Shown here piece after piece: positions 4,619 through 11,884 of a stretch of DNA of 11,884 nucleotides. Position 1 is the stretch's first letter. Every line of letters begins with the position of its first letter. A model generated the notes under the pieces. The model was not told where the DNA came from and made no database searches. It was given only the letters and a program-made list of their open reading frames with translations. The stretch comes from a bacterium. Lineage in GTDB: Bacteria; Eremiobacterota; Eremiobacteria; Baltobacterales; Baltobacteraceae. The stretch covers positions 1-11,884 of the forward strand of contig JAJXXM010000229.1 of the NCBI GenBank assembly GCA_021781095.1. The letters are read 5' to 3'. Position numbers and translations under genes: made by a program.

Positions 4619-7600
4619 ATGTGGTTGACCCGATTTGCGATATCCCGGCCGATGGTCACCGCAGCGATCTTCATCGCGCTCGCGATCGCCGGAGCGATTG
4701 CGTTCTCGCGCATCGGGCGCAGCGCCAATCCCCCGGGAACCGATTACCCGCTCGTCATCGTCGCCGCTGGTTATCCGGGCGCCTCGCCGCAGACGATGGA
4801 GAAGTTGGTCGTCAAGCCCATCGAAGACCAACTCGTCGGAACGCAGAACATGGATCAGGTCACCGCGACCACCCAGGAAGGGAGCGCGGTCGTTCTCGTT
4901 CGTTTCAAACTCGGCACCAATCTCGACATCGCCGCTATCGACGTGCAGCGGCGCGTCGATACCGCGCGCGTCTACATGCCCGCGGATATGGACCCGCCGT
5001 CGGTGCAACGGAACGGTGCCTCGCAACCGTTGCTCGACCTCGCGCTGAGTTCGTCGACGCTCTCGCCGATGCAGCTCGCCGATCTTACGACGAATCAAAT
5101 CGAGCCGATGCTCCAGGAGATTCCCAACGTCCAGACCGTCGACGTCTACGGCCTCGCGACGCGGCAGTTCAACGTTCGCCCGAATCCCGCCGCGCTCGAT
5201 GGGATCGGCGCGACGCTCGGCGACGTTTTTAACGCGGTAGCGGGCAATAACGCGAATCTTCCCGGCGGACTTCTGGAGCAGCCGACGCGCGAGGCGACCG
5301 TCTCGATCCGTTCGGGCATCGAGAGCGCGAGCGATATCGCGGATATCCCGCTCGTCGTTCCCGGCGTCGGCAATCGCAATCTTCGCGTCGGCGACGTCGC
5401 AACGGTCGACGACGGGCACATCGAGATGCGCTCGATCTCGCACTATAACGGGCAGCCCCGCCTCTACGTCAGTTTGGGGCGAGCGATCGGCGCCGACGAA
5501 ATTACGACCACGCAGGTCGCACGCGCGCACATTCAAGAGATCGAGAAGCAGTTTCCGCAGGTAACCTTCCACGAAATCGACGCTCCCGCCGATTTTACCC
5601 AGAAGTCGCTCGTCGGCGTCTGGCAGTCGCTCTTCGAAGGCGTCGTGCTCACCGCGATCGTGATGATGCTGTTCCTCCATGCATGGAGGAATGCCGCGGT
5701 CGTCATGATTTCGATTCCGACCTCGATCCTCTCGACGTTCGTGCTCATGAACGCCTTCGGGTTCCATATCGATAGTATGTCGATGATGGGGTTGGCCCTG
5801 ATCATCGGCATCTTGGTCGACGATTCCATCGTCGTGTTGGAAAACATCACCCGACATCGCGAGATGGGGAAGGATTCGCATGCGGCCGCCGTCGACGGAC
5901 GTACGGAGATCGGCGGCGCGGCGATCGCCATTACGATGGTCGACGTCGTGGTTTTTCTCCCGATCGCATTTTTGCCCGGGATCGTCGGCGCGTACCTCAA
6001 AGAATACGCGGCGGTGGTGGTTATCGCCACGCTCTTTTCGCTGCTCGTTTCCTTCACGCTGACGCCGATGCTCGCGGCCTTCTGGAGCGTGAAGAAGATT
6101 GAAAAGGAGCCGCCGCGTTGGCTCGCGGCGCTCGACACGCGGCGTGCGCACCTTTCGGTGTTCCTCGCCGCCGTCGTGCTCTTTGCGTTAGGGGCGATCT
6201 TCCGCGCGACGATTCTCAACGTCTTCGGCGTCTTCGCGCTCGCACTCTTGCTGCTCAATCTGTTCGTCCACCGCTATACGACCGTCCTCGATCTCTATCG
6301 CACGCGGCTCCTCCCGGCGGCGTTACGGCACGGCAGTTTCGTCGCTTTCGTTTGCGCGGTGTTGTTGGTAAACGCGCTCTCGTTGGTCGGCAGCGGTAAG
6401 AATGCGATCGGTATCGATGCGGTCGTCCTCCTCGGCACGTTGGCCGTCTACGGCTATGCCGCGATCCTTCGCCGGCGCGGCTCGCTACGGCCGTGGATGC
6501 GCGGCATTGCGTCGCTGGGATCGCACCGCCCGACCGCAATTGCGACGCTGGTCATTCCGCCGGTACTCGCCGTGCTGATGGTCGCACTCGGCGGGATTAA
6601 TTTCGATTTCGTACCCGCAGAGCAGACCGGGCACATTCGTATGACGCTCGCGTATACGCCGGGCACGCCGATCGGCGTGACGGCGAAGGGCGTCGATGCA
6701 ATTGAAAGAGCTATCATGAAACTCCCGGGCGTCAAATCGGTGAGTTCGACGGTCGGTCGCATGCCCTCGGGATGGGGCTCGCTGACCGGAGGAAACTACG
6801 CGCAACTCGACGCGAACATGCATGCCGCCGATCGAGGCGATACCAACGCAACCATTGCAAAAATTCGCCCGTTTGCCGCGCTCGCACCGGGCGGGGATTT
6901 TCAAGTCGCCGGCGATACGGGCGGCGGAAGCGGTCAACCGATTTTCTATGCGGTGCAGGGCCCAGACAACGAGATCGACGCCGCGGCGGAGAAAGTCGCA
7001 AACGTCCTGCGCGAGACGAAGGGATCGGTGAACGTGCAGACCTCCGCGGAGGTGGCGGCGCCCGAACTACGCGTGGCGATCGAGCGAGGGAAGGCGATTC
7101 TCCTCGGAGTCTCTCCGGCGGCGGCGGCCGAGGCGGCGCGCATAGCGATTGCCGGTGCGGTTGCGACGCGCGTTCGCACGCCCAACGGGCTGATCGACGT
7201 GTACGTGCAATTTCCCAAAGCCGATCGCCATACGCTCGCGCAACTCGAAAACGTGAAGGTGCGCGCCTCCGACGGAACGCTCGTTCCCCTCGGCGACGTC
7301 GCCCGTTTCCGCTGGGAGAAAGCACCGACGAAAATCGAGCGCTACGATCGCCAACGCGTCGTCAACGTCCTGGGTGACGTTTTGCCCGGTTACGCGTTGG
7401 GAGCGGTGGTCGCCCCGCTGGAGAAAAAATTACGGGAGCCGGGCTTCTTGCCTGCCGGCGTGCATCTCAAAGCACAGGGGGACACGCAGTTTCTCTCCGA
7501 AACGCTCGTCAACATGGGCATCGCTCTCCTGACGTCGTTCGGGCTCGTCTACCTGTTGATGGTGATTCTCTACGGGAATCTTCTCGAACCGCTCATCGTC

Positions 7601-8077
7601 ATGTTTTCGGTCCCCGTCGCAATCGTCGGCGCGCTGATGCTGCTTGCGTTCATGGGGCACCTTCCCGGCGAACTCGGTCAATCGCTCAATATCATCTCGA
7701 TGCTGGGAATCGTGATGCTCTTCGGCCTGGTGGCGAAGAACGGTATTCTGTTGGTCGACTATTCCAATACGCTCTGCAAGCGCGGCATGCGCGTCCGCGA
7801 GGCCGTGCTCGAAGCAGCCGCGACGCGTTTTCGCCCGATCCTCATGACGACCGCAGCGATGATTTTCGGCATGTTGCCGTTGGCGTTGGGCTTCGCCGAA
7901 GGCGCGGAGTGGCGTCAAGCGATGGGAACCGTGATCATCGGCGGCTTGCTCTCGTCGCTCGTGCTGACGCTCTTCTTGGTGCCGATGATCTATAACACGT
8001 GGATGGGCGCGCTCGAACGACGGGCGGATCGACGTGCCGTGCGCGCCGAACTCTCGCCGGTGGGTGCGACGCATTAA
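4619..8077 (+). CDS. RND family efflux permease (AcrB-like) with enlarged central membrane region
   Basis: This is a proton-driven inner-membrane exporter, normally a trimer working with a periplasmic adaptor and an outer-membrane channel. The 1152 residues show TM1 (12-30), the first periplasmic porter half (about 31-335), TM2-TM6 (to about 487), the second porter half (about 661-965) and TM8-TM12 near the C-terminus. Proton-relay residues are present: Asp401 and Asp402 in TM4 (GILVDDSIVVLENI), Lys1040 in TM10 (LVAKNGILLVDYSN) and Thr1077/Thr1078 in TM11 (RPILMTTAAM). AcrB has 1049 residues; the surplus lies between TM6 and TM7 (about 490-638) and holds four extra hydrophobic segments (512-528, 532-550, 573-591, 596-617). 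It has a clear Shine-Dalgarno. No adaptor or TolC gene is adjacent, so partners and substrate are unknown. It resembles drug/hydrophobic-compound (HAE1) pumps and lacks the signatures I would expect of metal pumps. The 3' end overlaps the SDR gene. Confidence 0.93.
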   Translation: MWLTRFAISRPMVTAAIFIALAIAGAIAFSRIGRSANPPGTDYPLVIVAAGYPGASPQTMEKLVVKPIEDQLVGTQNMDQVTATTQEGSAVVLVRFKLGTNLDIAAIDVQRRVDTARVYMPADMDPPSVQRNGASQPLLDLALSSSTLSPMQLADLTTNQIEPMLQEIPNVQTVDVYGLATRQFNVRPNPAALDGIGATLGDVFNAVAGNNANLPGGLLEQPTREATVSIRSGIESASDIADIPLVVPGVGNRNLRVGDVATVDDGHIEMRSISHYNGQPRLYVSLGRAIGADEITTTQVARAHIQEIEKQFPQVTFHEIDAPADFTQKSLVGVWQSLFEGVVLTAIVMMLFLHAWRNAAVVMISIPTSILSTFVLMNAFGFHIDSMSMMGLALIIGILVDDSIVVLENITRHREMGKDSHAAAVDGRTEIGGAAIAITMVDVVVFLPIAFLPGIVGAYLKEYAAVVVIATLFSLLVSFTLTPMLAAFWSVKKIEKEPPRWLAALDTRRAHLSVFLAAVVLFALGAIFRATILNVFGVFALALLLLNLFVHRYTTVLDLYRTRLLPAALRHGSFVAFVCAVLLVNALSLVGSGKNAIGIDAVVLLGTLAVYGYAAILRRRGSLRPWMRGIASLGSHRPTAIATLVIPPVLAVLMVALGGINFDFVPAEQTGHIRMTLAYTPGTPIGVTAKGVDAIERAIMKLPGVKSVSSTVGRMPSGWGSLTGGNYAQLDANMHAADRGDTNATIAKIRPFAALAPGGDFQVAGDTGGGSGQPIFYAVQGPDNEIDAAAEKVANVLRETKGSVNVQTSAEVAAPELRVAIERGKAILLGVSPAAAAEAARIAIAGAVATRVRTPNGLIDVYVQFPKADRHTLAQLENVKVRASDGTLVPLGDVARFRWEKAPTKIERYDRQRVVNVLGDVLPGYALGAVVAPLEKKLREPGFLPAGVHLKAQGDTQFLSETLVNMGIALLTSFGLVYLLMVILYGNLLEPLIVMFSVPVAIVGALMLLAFMGHLPGELGQSLNIISMLGIVMLFGLVAKNGILLVDYSNTLCKRGMRVREAVLEAAATRFRPILMTTAAMIFGMLPLALGFAEGAEWRQAMGTVIIGGLLSSLVLTLFLVPMIYNTWMGALERRADRRAVRAELSPVGATH

Positions 8078-8831
8078 CGGCCGTTCGGTTCTCGTCACGG
8101 GAGCGGCCTCGGGGCTCGCCGCCGGTATTGCTGCCGGGCTCGCCGAGGATGGATTCGAACGCGTTGCGATTACCTGGCGTGAAAGCTCCCCCGATCAAAC
8201 GCTCGCTCGTATTCGCGACGCGGGAGCGCGTGCGGGCGCGACGCGCCTCGACTTTCTTGCCGAGAGCGCGCAGATCGAACGAACGCTCGCGGAGTGCGTG
8301 CGCGAGCACGGACCGTTCGACACGCTCGTGCACGCCGTCGGTCCGTTGCGATTCGCGCGATTGGAGAGCGCCGGCGAGGATGAGTACCGTGCGATGTTCG
8401 ATGGTAACGTGCGGAGTGCGTGGCTCGCGGCGAGGGCCGTCCTGCCCGGAATGCGTGCGACGGGCTTCGGCCGGATCGTCGCCTTCGGGATGAACGGCTC
8501 CGCTCTCGCCGGCGCCGCTCCCGGGCTCGGCATGCATGCAGCTGCGAAGAGTGCGCTCGTGTCGCTGCTGCGCACGCTCGCCGCCGAGGTCGCGGGCACC
8601 GGGATTACCGTCAACGCCATCGAGCCGGGGGATATTCGCAATAAAGCGCTCGCTCGCGCCGACGCGCTCCGCACGCCGGCCGAGAACCCGATCGGGCGCG
8701 CCGGTTCGTTTGAGGACGTGCTCGATGCGGTGCGGTTCTTCGTCGCGCCGGAGCGCGATTTCATCACCGGCGCCGTTCTCCCGGTGACCGGGGGGCTCCA
8801 GGGCCCCTACGAGCGAAAGCCTCACCGATGA
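8064..8831 (+). CDS. SDR family oxidoreductase with His in place of the catalytic Tyr
   Basis: This is a classical-length, FabG-like short-chain dehydrogenase/reductase fold of 255 residues, presumably cytoplasmic and NAD(P)-binding. Visible are the dinucleotide-binding VTGAASGLAAG (11-21), LDF (62-64) after the third strand, HAVGPL (90-95) in the NAG position, Asn115 (FDGNVRSAW), Ser146 in the catalytic Ser region (FGMNGS), ITVNAIEPGDI (181-191) and the C-terminal FITGAVLPVTGG (233-244). The YxxxK motif reads HAAAK (158-162): Lys is kept and Tyr is replaced by His. No Tyr sits at a FabI-like position either. The GTG at 8064 is preferred because it leaves the usual short tail before the Rossmann strand; a GTG at 8034 would add ten unlike residues. 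It overlaps the RND gene by 14 nt and the peptidase gene by 4 nt (ATGA). The substrate is unknown, and ordinary reductase chemistry is doubtful. Confidence 0.85.
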   Translation: MRRINGRSVLVTGAASGLAAGIAAGLAEDGFERVAITWRESSPDQTLARIRDAGARAGATRLDFLAESAQIERTLAECVREHGPFDTLVHAVGPLRFARLESAGEDEYRAMFDGNVRSAWLAARAVLPGMRATGFGRIVAFGMNGSALAGAAPGLGMHAAAKSALVSLLRTLAAEVAGTGITVNAIEPGDIRNKALARADALRTPAENPIGRAGSFEDVLDAVRFFVAPERDFITGAVLPVTGGLQGPYERKPHR

Positions 8832-11392
8832 AATTCGCACAGCGCATAGAGGACGCTCACCGTGCCTTTGCCCTGCCGGGCGCGCGCGATCGATATGGTC
8901 CCGATAAAACCGTCGAGGTCGAGGAGATCGTCCTCACGCTCGAGCCGCGGTTGGCGGAGCGCGTGCTCGACGGCGTCTGCACGACGCGCCTTCGCGCGCT
9001 CGACGAACCCGTCGAGCGGCTCGCCTTCGATGCCGTCGATCTCGCCGTTTCCTCGGTAACGCGCGACGGTCAACCGCAAAGCTTTCGAGCACGCGACGGG
9101 CGCCTGGAGATCGCATTCGAACCGACGTTGGGTGTCGGCGAACGCTGCGAAGTGAGCGTCGTCTATCGTGTGTCGAACCCACGAGCCGGGCTTTTTTTTA
9201 TTGCCCCGAGCGCGAGCTATCCGCAAAAAGTCGCTCATTGCTGGACGCAAAGTCAGGACGAAAACGCACGCTACTGGTTTCCCTGCCTCGATTATCCGCA
9301 CTCCAAACAGCCCACGGAGACGACGATCGTCGTCGATCGTGGCCTCTTCGCACTTGCAAACGGCGCCTTGGTGGAACGACGCGACGACGGTGACAAGAGC
9401 CTTTTCCGCTACCGTCAGGAAATTCCGCATAGTACCTACCTGATGACCATGGTTGCGGGACCGTTCGAGGAGATCGACCTCGGCGTCGCCGGCGAACGAA
9501 AAGTGCCGGTATCGTTATACGCATTGCCGGGGCGCACCGACGACGCGCGGCGAGCGTTCGGCAAAACCCCGGCGATGATCGACCTCTTCGAGGAACGCAT
9601 CGGGACGCCGTATCCCTACGCGCGCTACTCGCAAATCGCGGTGAGCGATTTTATTTTCGGCGGCATGGAGAATACGTCGGCTACGACGCAAACCGATCGC
9701 GTTCTCCACGACGAGCGCGCCGCAATCGACTATTCGGCGGATTACCTCGCCGCGCACGAACTCGCGCATCAATGGTTCGGCGATTTGTTGACCTGCCGCG
9801 ATTGGGCGCACGCCTGGCTGAACGAAGGCTTCGCGACGTTCTTCGAAGGAGTGTGGTTCGAACGAGATCTCGGATACGACGAATATCTGTACCACCACCT
9901 CGGATGCCTGTCGCATTATTTTGAGGAGGATGCAACCCGGTATCGCCGTCCGATCGTCTGCAATCGCTTTCGCGATCCGATCGAGCTTTTCGATCGCCAT
10001 CTCTACGAAAAGGGCGCCGCCGTCCTCCACATGCTCCGCCGCGACCTTGGAGATGCGCGGTTTTGGCGCTCGATTCGGCATTACGTCGCGCAGAACGCTC
10101 AGCGCAACGTCGAGACGATCGATCTCGTACGTGCCATCGAAGAGAGCACCGGACGGAATATGCGCGGCTTTTTCGATCGATGGGTCATGAAGGCCGGGCA
10201 TCCGGAGCTGAAGATCGCCGCACGCTGGGATGCGAAACGCTCGGCCCTAACCGTGGAAGTCGATCAAGAGCAAACCGTCGACGACGAGCGACCGCCGTTC
10301 CCCTTCGATCTGCTCGTCGGCCTCTGCGACGAACGCCCCGAAAGCATTCGTCGCGATGCCGGAGCGGAGCCGATCGCCGGCGAGCGGCGTTTGACGCTTC
10401 GGGTAGAGCGGCAGAACGAGCGGTTCGTCATCCCGTGCGAACGCGAACCGCAGCTGATTCGCATCGATCCGGGAGCGGGGATTCTGGGGCGCGTGCGCTT
10501 TGCATTGGGAGCGAGCGCGGCGGCGAGCGTCCTCGCGAGCGACCCCGACCCGATCGCGCGTATTCGGGCCGCCGACGAACTCGTACGCGACGAAAGCCTC
10601 GCCGCGCGCGGCGCGCTCGCCGAAGCCTACGCCCGGGAACCGTTCTGGGGCGTGCTCGCCGAAATGTCGCGACTGTTGGGTGCGAGCCGCGCTCCCTGGG
10701 CGCGCGATATCCTACTCGCAGCGCTTTCGCACGCTCATCCAAAAGTTCGGCGCGCGGTCGCCGATGGGCTGGGAAACTGGCGCGAATCGGCGGTCGCCGA
10801 TGCGTTGATCGCCCGCGCCCGCGAGGACGCATCGTATTTTGTCTGCGCCGCTGCGGCACTCGCACTGGGGAAAACGCGCGATTCCCGCGCGCTCGACGTG
10901 TTGGTCGCCCGCAGCGCGGAGCGCAGTTGGAACGGCACCATCGAAGCCGGTGCGATACGCGGACTTGCGGAGCTCGCCGACGAGCGCGCGTTCGCGCCGA
11001 TTCGCGCCGCGAGCGCTCCGGGGCACGACGAAGGCTTACGGCGCGCCGCAGTCGCCGCATTGGGGAGAGTCGGGGAACTGGTGGAGCCCAAGCGCGGCGC
11101 CGCAGTCGACGCGTTGGTAGCGCTGCTCGATGACGACGCCTTCTTGGTGCAACTCGCCGCGATCTCCGCACTGGAAGGCTTGGGAGATCCGCGCGCGCTC
11201 GGAGCGCTCGATCGCCTGGCGCGCAGCGCGCACGACGGACGCGCGCGCCGCGATGCCGCCGAGGCCGCAATGGCGATACGCGAAGGGCTCCGTGTCCCGA
11301 CGCAAGTGGTAACCTTACGCGAAGATATCGACCGGTTGCGTGAAGAGCAAAAGAAGATCGCCGAGCGAATCGCGGCCCTCGAGACTCCGTAA
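8828..11392 (+). CDS. M1 family zinc aminopeptidase with C-terminal HEAT repeats and coiled coil
   Basis: This metalloenzyme removes N-terminal residues from peptides. The 854 residues begin with the M1 N-terminal beta domain (about 28-215), then the thermolysin-like catalytic domain: exopeptidase motif GGMEN (278-282), zinc site HELAH (310-314) with the third ligand Glu333 in WLNEGFATFFE, and the transition-state Tyr393 in YEKGAAVLHML. The catalytic part ends near 455 (RWVMKAGHPEL); a beta-rich linker (about 460-550) follows. Residues about 570-818 are HEAT-like alpha-helical repeats, clearest at HAHPKVRRAVADGLGNW (635-651) and LRRAAVAALGRVG (737-749). A charged coiled coil ends the protein (828-852). 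There is no signal peptide, so it is probably cytoplasmic. All catalytic residues are present. The ATG overlaps the SDR stop (ATGA). The HEAT region replaces or extends the usual helical C-terminal domain and may bind substrate or partners. Confidence 0.93.
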   Translation: MKFAQRIEDAHRAFALPGARDRYGPDKTVEVEEIVLTLEPRLAERVLDGVCTTRLRALDEPVERLAFDAVDLAVSSVTRDGQPQSFRARDGRLEIAFEPTLGVGERCEVSVVYRVSNPRAGLFFIAPSASYPQKVAHCWTQSQDENARYWFPCLDYPHSKQPTETTIVVDRGLFALANGALVERRDDGDKSLFRYRQEIPHSTYLMTMVAGPFEEIDLGVAGERKVPVSLYALPGRTDDARRAFGKTPAMIDLFEERIGTPYPYARYSQIAVSDFIFGGMENTSATTQTDRVLHDERAAIDYSADYLAAHELAHQWFGDLLTCRDWAHAWLNEGFATFFEGVWFERDLGYDEYLYHHLGCLSHYFEEDATRYRRPIVCNRFRDPIELFDRHLYEKGAAVLHMLRRDLGDARFWRSIRHYVAQNAQRNVETIDLVRAIEESTGRNMRGFFDRWVMKAGHPELKIAARWDAKRSALTVEVDQEQTVDDERPPFPFDLLVGLCDERPESIRRDAGAEPIAGERRLTLRVERQNERFVIPCEREPQLIRIDPGAGILGRVRFALGASAAASVLASDPDPIARIRAADELVRDESLAARGALAEAYAREPFWGVLAEMSRLLGASRAPWARDILLAALSHAHPKVRRAVADGLGNWRESAVADALIARAREDASYFVCAAAALALGKTRDSRALDVLVARSAERSWNGTIEAGAIRGLAELADERAFAPIRAASAPGHDEGLRRAAVAALGRVGELVEPKRGAAVDALVALLDDDAFLVQLAAISALEGLGDPRALGALDRLARSAHDGRARRDAAEAAMAIREGLRVPTQVVTLREDIDRLREEQKKIAERIAALETP

Positions 11393-11884
11393 GCGCATAA
11401 CGATCCTCGCGACGCTGCTCTTTGGAGCGTACGCGTTGGTCGTTCTTGCGTTCGGAGGGCATCGAACGGTCGCGACGCCGAAAGCGGCGCCTCTCGACGT
11501 TGCGCGGGCGACGCCGATCCCCGTACGTTCGCCGGAGCGCTACGTACCCTGGGGACGGCGCGCGCGCAACGAAATTGCGGGAAAGATCGCAAAGCTCTTC
11601 GCCCCGTCGCTGCAGGGAGCCCACCGATACAGCTTGCTCGTCCTCGACGAACGCGGACACGCGCTTTTTTCGGATCGATCGAGCGAGACCGCAGCGCCGG
11701 CCTCGGCGCAGAAAATCATCGTCGCCGAAACCGCATTACGCATTCTCGGTCCGAATTTTCGCTTTCCAACTTTGCTCGTGGCGCGTGCCCCGTACCGCAG
11801 CACCCATCGTATAGGTACGCTCTGGGCGGTCGGTTCGGGCGACCCGAGCTTGCGCGCGCGCGATCTGCAAGCCGCGGCGCGTGC
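11340..11884 (+). CDS. dacB: D-alanyl-D-alanine carboxypeptidase/endopeptidase, DacB/PBP4 type (3' end off window)
   Basis: This S13-family penicillin-binding protein trims or cleaves peptidoglycan peptides outside the cytoplasmic membrane. About 181 residues are visible. A basic N-terminus (KSKRR and RLRKR) is followed by a hydrophobic segment (ITILATLLFGAYALVVLAF, about 20-38), which acts as signal or anchor, and then a Pro/Ala-rich stretch. The catalytic domain begins near RYSLLVLDERG and carries the SxxK nucleophile motif Ser122-Ala-Gln-Lys125 (PASAQKIIVAETAL), then RILGPNFRFPT and the family hallmark GSGDPSL (165-171). The SxN and KTG motifs would lie beyond the window. In this frame a stop lies at 11310 and the only ATG/GTG before the hydrophobic segment is GTG 11340, which overlaps the aminopeptidase gene by 53 nt and lacks a clear Shine-Dalgarno. 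A TTG at 11436 would cut the signal segment in half. The family is confident; the exact start is less so. Confidence 0.85.
   Translation, partial: MKSKRRSPSESRPSRLRKRITILATLLFGAYALVVLAFGGHRTVATPKAAPLDVARATPIPVRSPERYVPWGRRARNEIAGKIAKLFAPSLQGAHRYSLLVLDERGHALFSDRSSETAAPASAQKIIVAETALRILGPNFRFPTLLVARAPYRSTHRIGTLWAVGSGDPSLRARDLQAAAR

Noticed and set aside
4394..6151. 585-codon open frame on the - strand across the RND 5' half
   Set aside because: It is antisense to conserved RND coding sequence; the translation is a charged Arg/Asp/His-rich low-complexity string without domains.
8034..8063. Alternative upstream GTG start for the SDR
   Set aside because: It would add ten residues not typical of SDR N-termini and lengthen the overlap with the RND gene; the GTG at 8064 gives the usual short lead to the nucleotide-binding strand.
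11422..11814. 130-codon open frame in another + frame at the right edge
   Set aside because: The overlapping frame starting at 11340 shows PBP4/DacB motifs (SAQK, GSGDPSL) and fits codon bias; this one is Arg/Ser-rich noise.
1..11884. Frequent CGATCG/TCGATC palindromes
   Set aside because: They look common, but in a GC-rich genome favouring GAT, CGA and TCG codons this is expected. Without computing observed-to-expected ratios I cannot claim enrichment.

Overview
The window is a compact, high-GC, gene-dense stretch in which every recognisable gene lies on the + strand. G/C at third codon positions is strong throughout. A resistance-nodulation-division (RND) exporter points to a Gram-negative-type (diderm) bacterium. 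Shine-Dalgarno signals are clear in front of only some genes, and one small gene looks leaderless. I cannot fix the taxon. A deep-branching high-GC diderm such as an Eremiobacterota (WPS-2) relative would fit, but that is an impression and not a demonstration.

Layout. (1) Positions 3-905 are the 3' part of a dipeptide/oligopeptide ABC-transporter permease (DppC type), probably the tail of an importer operon that starts left of the window. (2) A tRNA-Leu(GAG) with its own sigma70-like promoter, nested in the last codons of the permease, and a strong intrinsic terminator form a self-contained unit (886-1047). (3) A small ORF (1093-1299) sits between a TATACT -10 box only 6 nt upstream and a UUCG-loop hairpin with a T-run downstream, which suggests a leaderless one-gene unit. 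(4) Positions 1393-2703 encode a cobyrinate a,c-diamide synthase (CobB/CbiA), with no other cobalamin gene beside it. (5) Positions 2735-4544 form a tightly packed trio: a small single-pass membrane protein, an SPFH protein of the YdjI type, and a soluble helical protein of unknown function. (6) Positions 4619-8077 encode an AcrB-like RND pump of 1152 residues with about 100 extra residues, containing four extra hydrophobic segments, between TM6 and TM7. (7) Downstream of it, overlapping reading frames encode a short-chain dehydrogenase/reductase (SDR) whose catalytic Tyr is replaced by His, an M1 aminopeptidase fused to HEAT repeats and a coiled coil, and the 5' part of a DacB/PBP4-type D-Ala-D-Ala carboxypeptidase cut by the right edge.

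How they fit together. RND-SDR-M1-dacB is joined by short overlaps and is probably one transcription unit. It mixes envelope functions (efflux, peptidoglycan trimming) with cytoplasmic peptide turnover. The peptide importer at the left edge would supply substrate for an aminopeptidase, but nothing in the sequence links the two. No mobile element, CRISPR array, integrase or rRNA was found. No stretch above 300 bases lacks a gene; the longest gap, 1300-1392, holds only the terminator hairpin. The least ordinary items are the expanded RND protein, the Tyr-to-His SDR, the SPFH cassette and the leaderless small gene.
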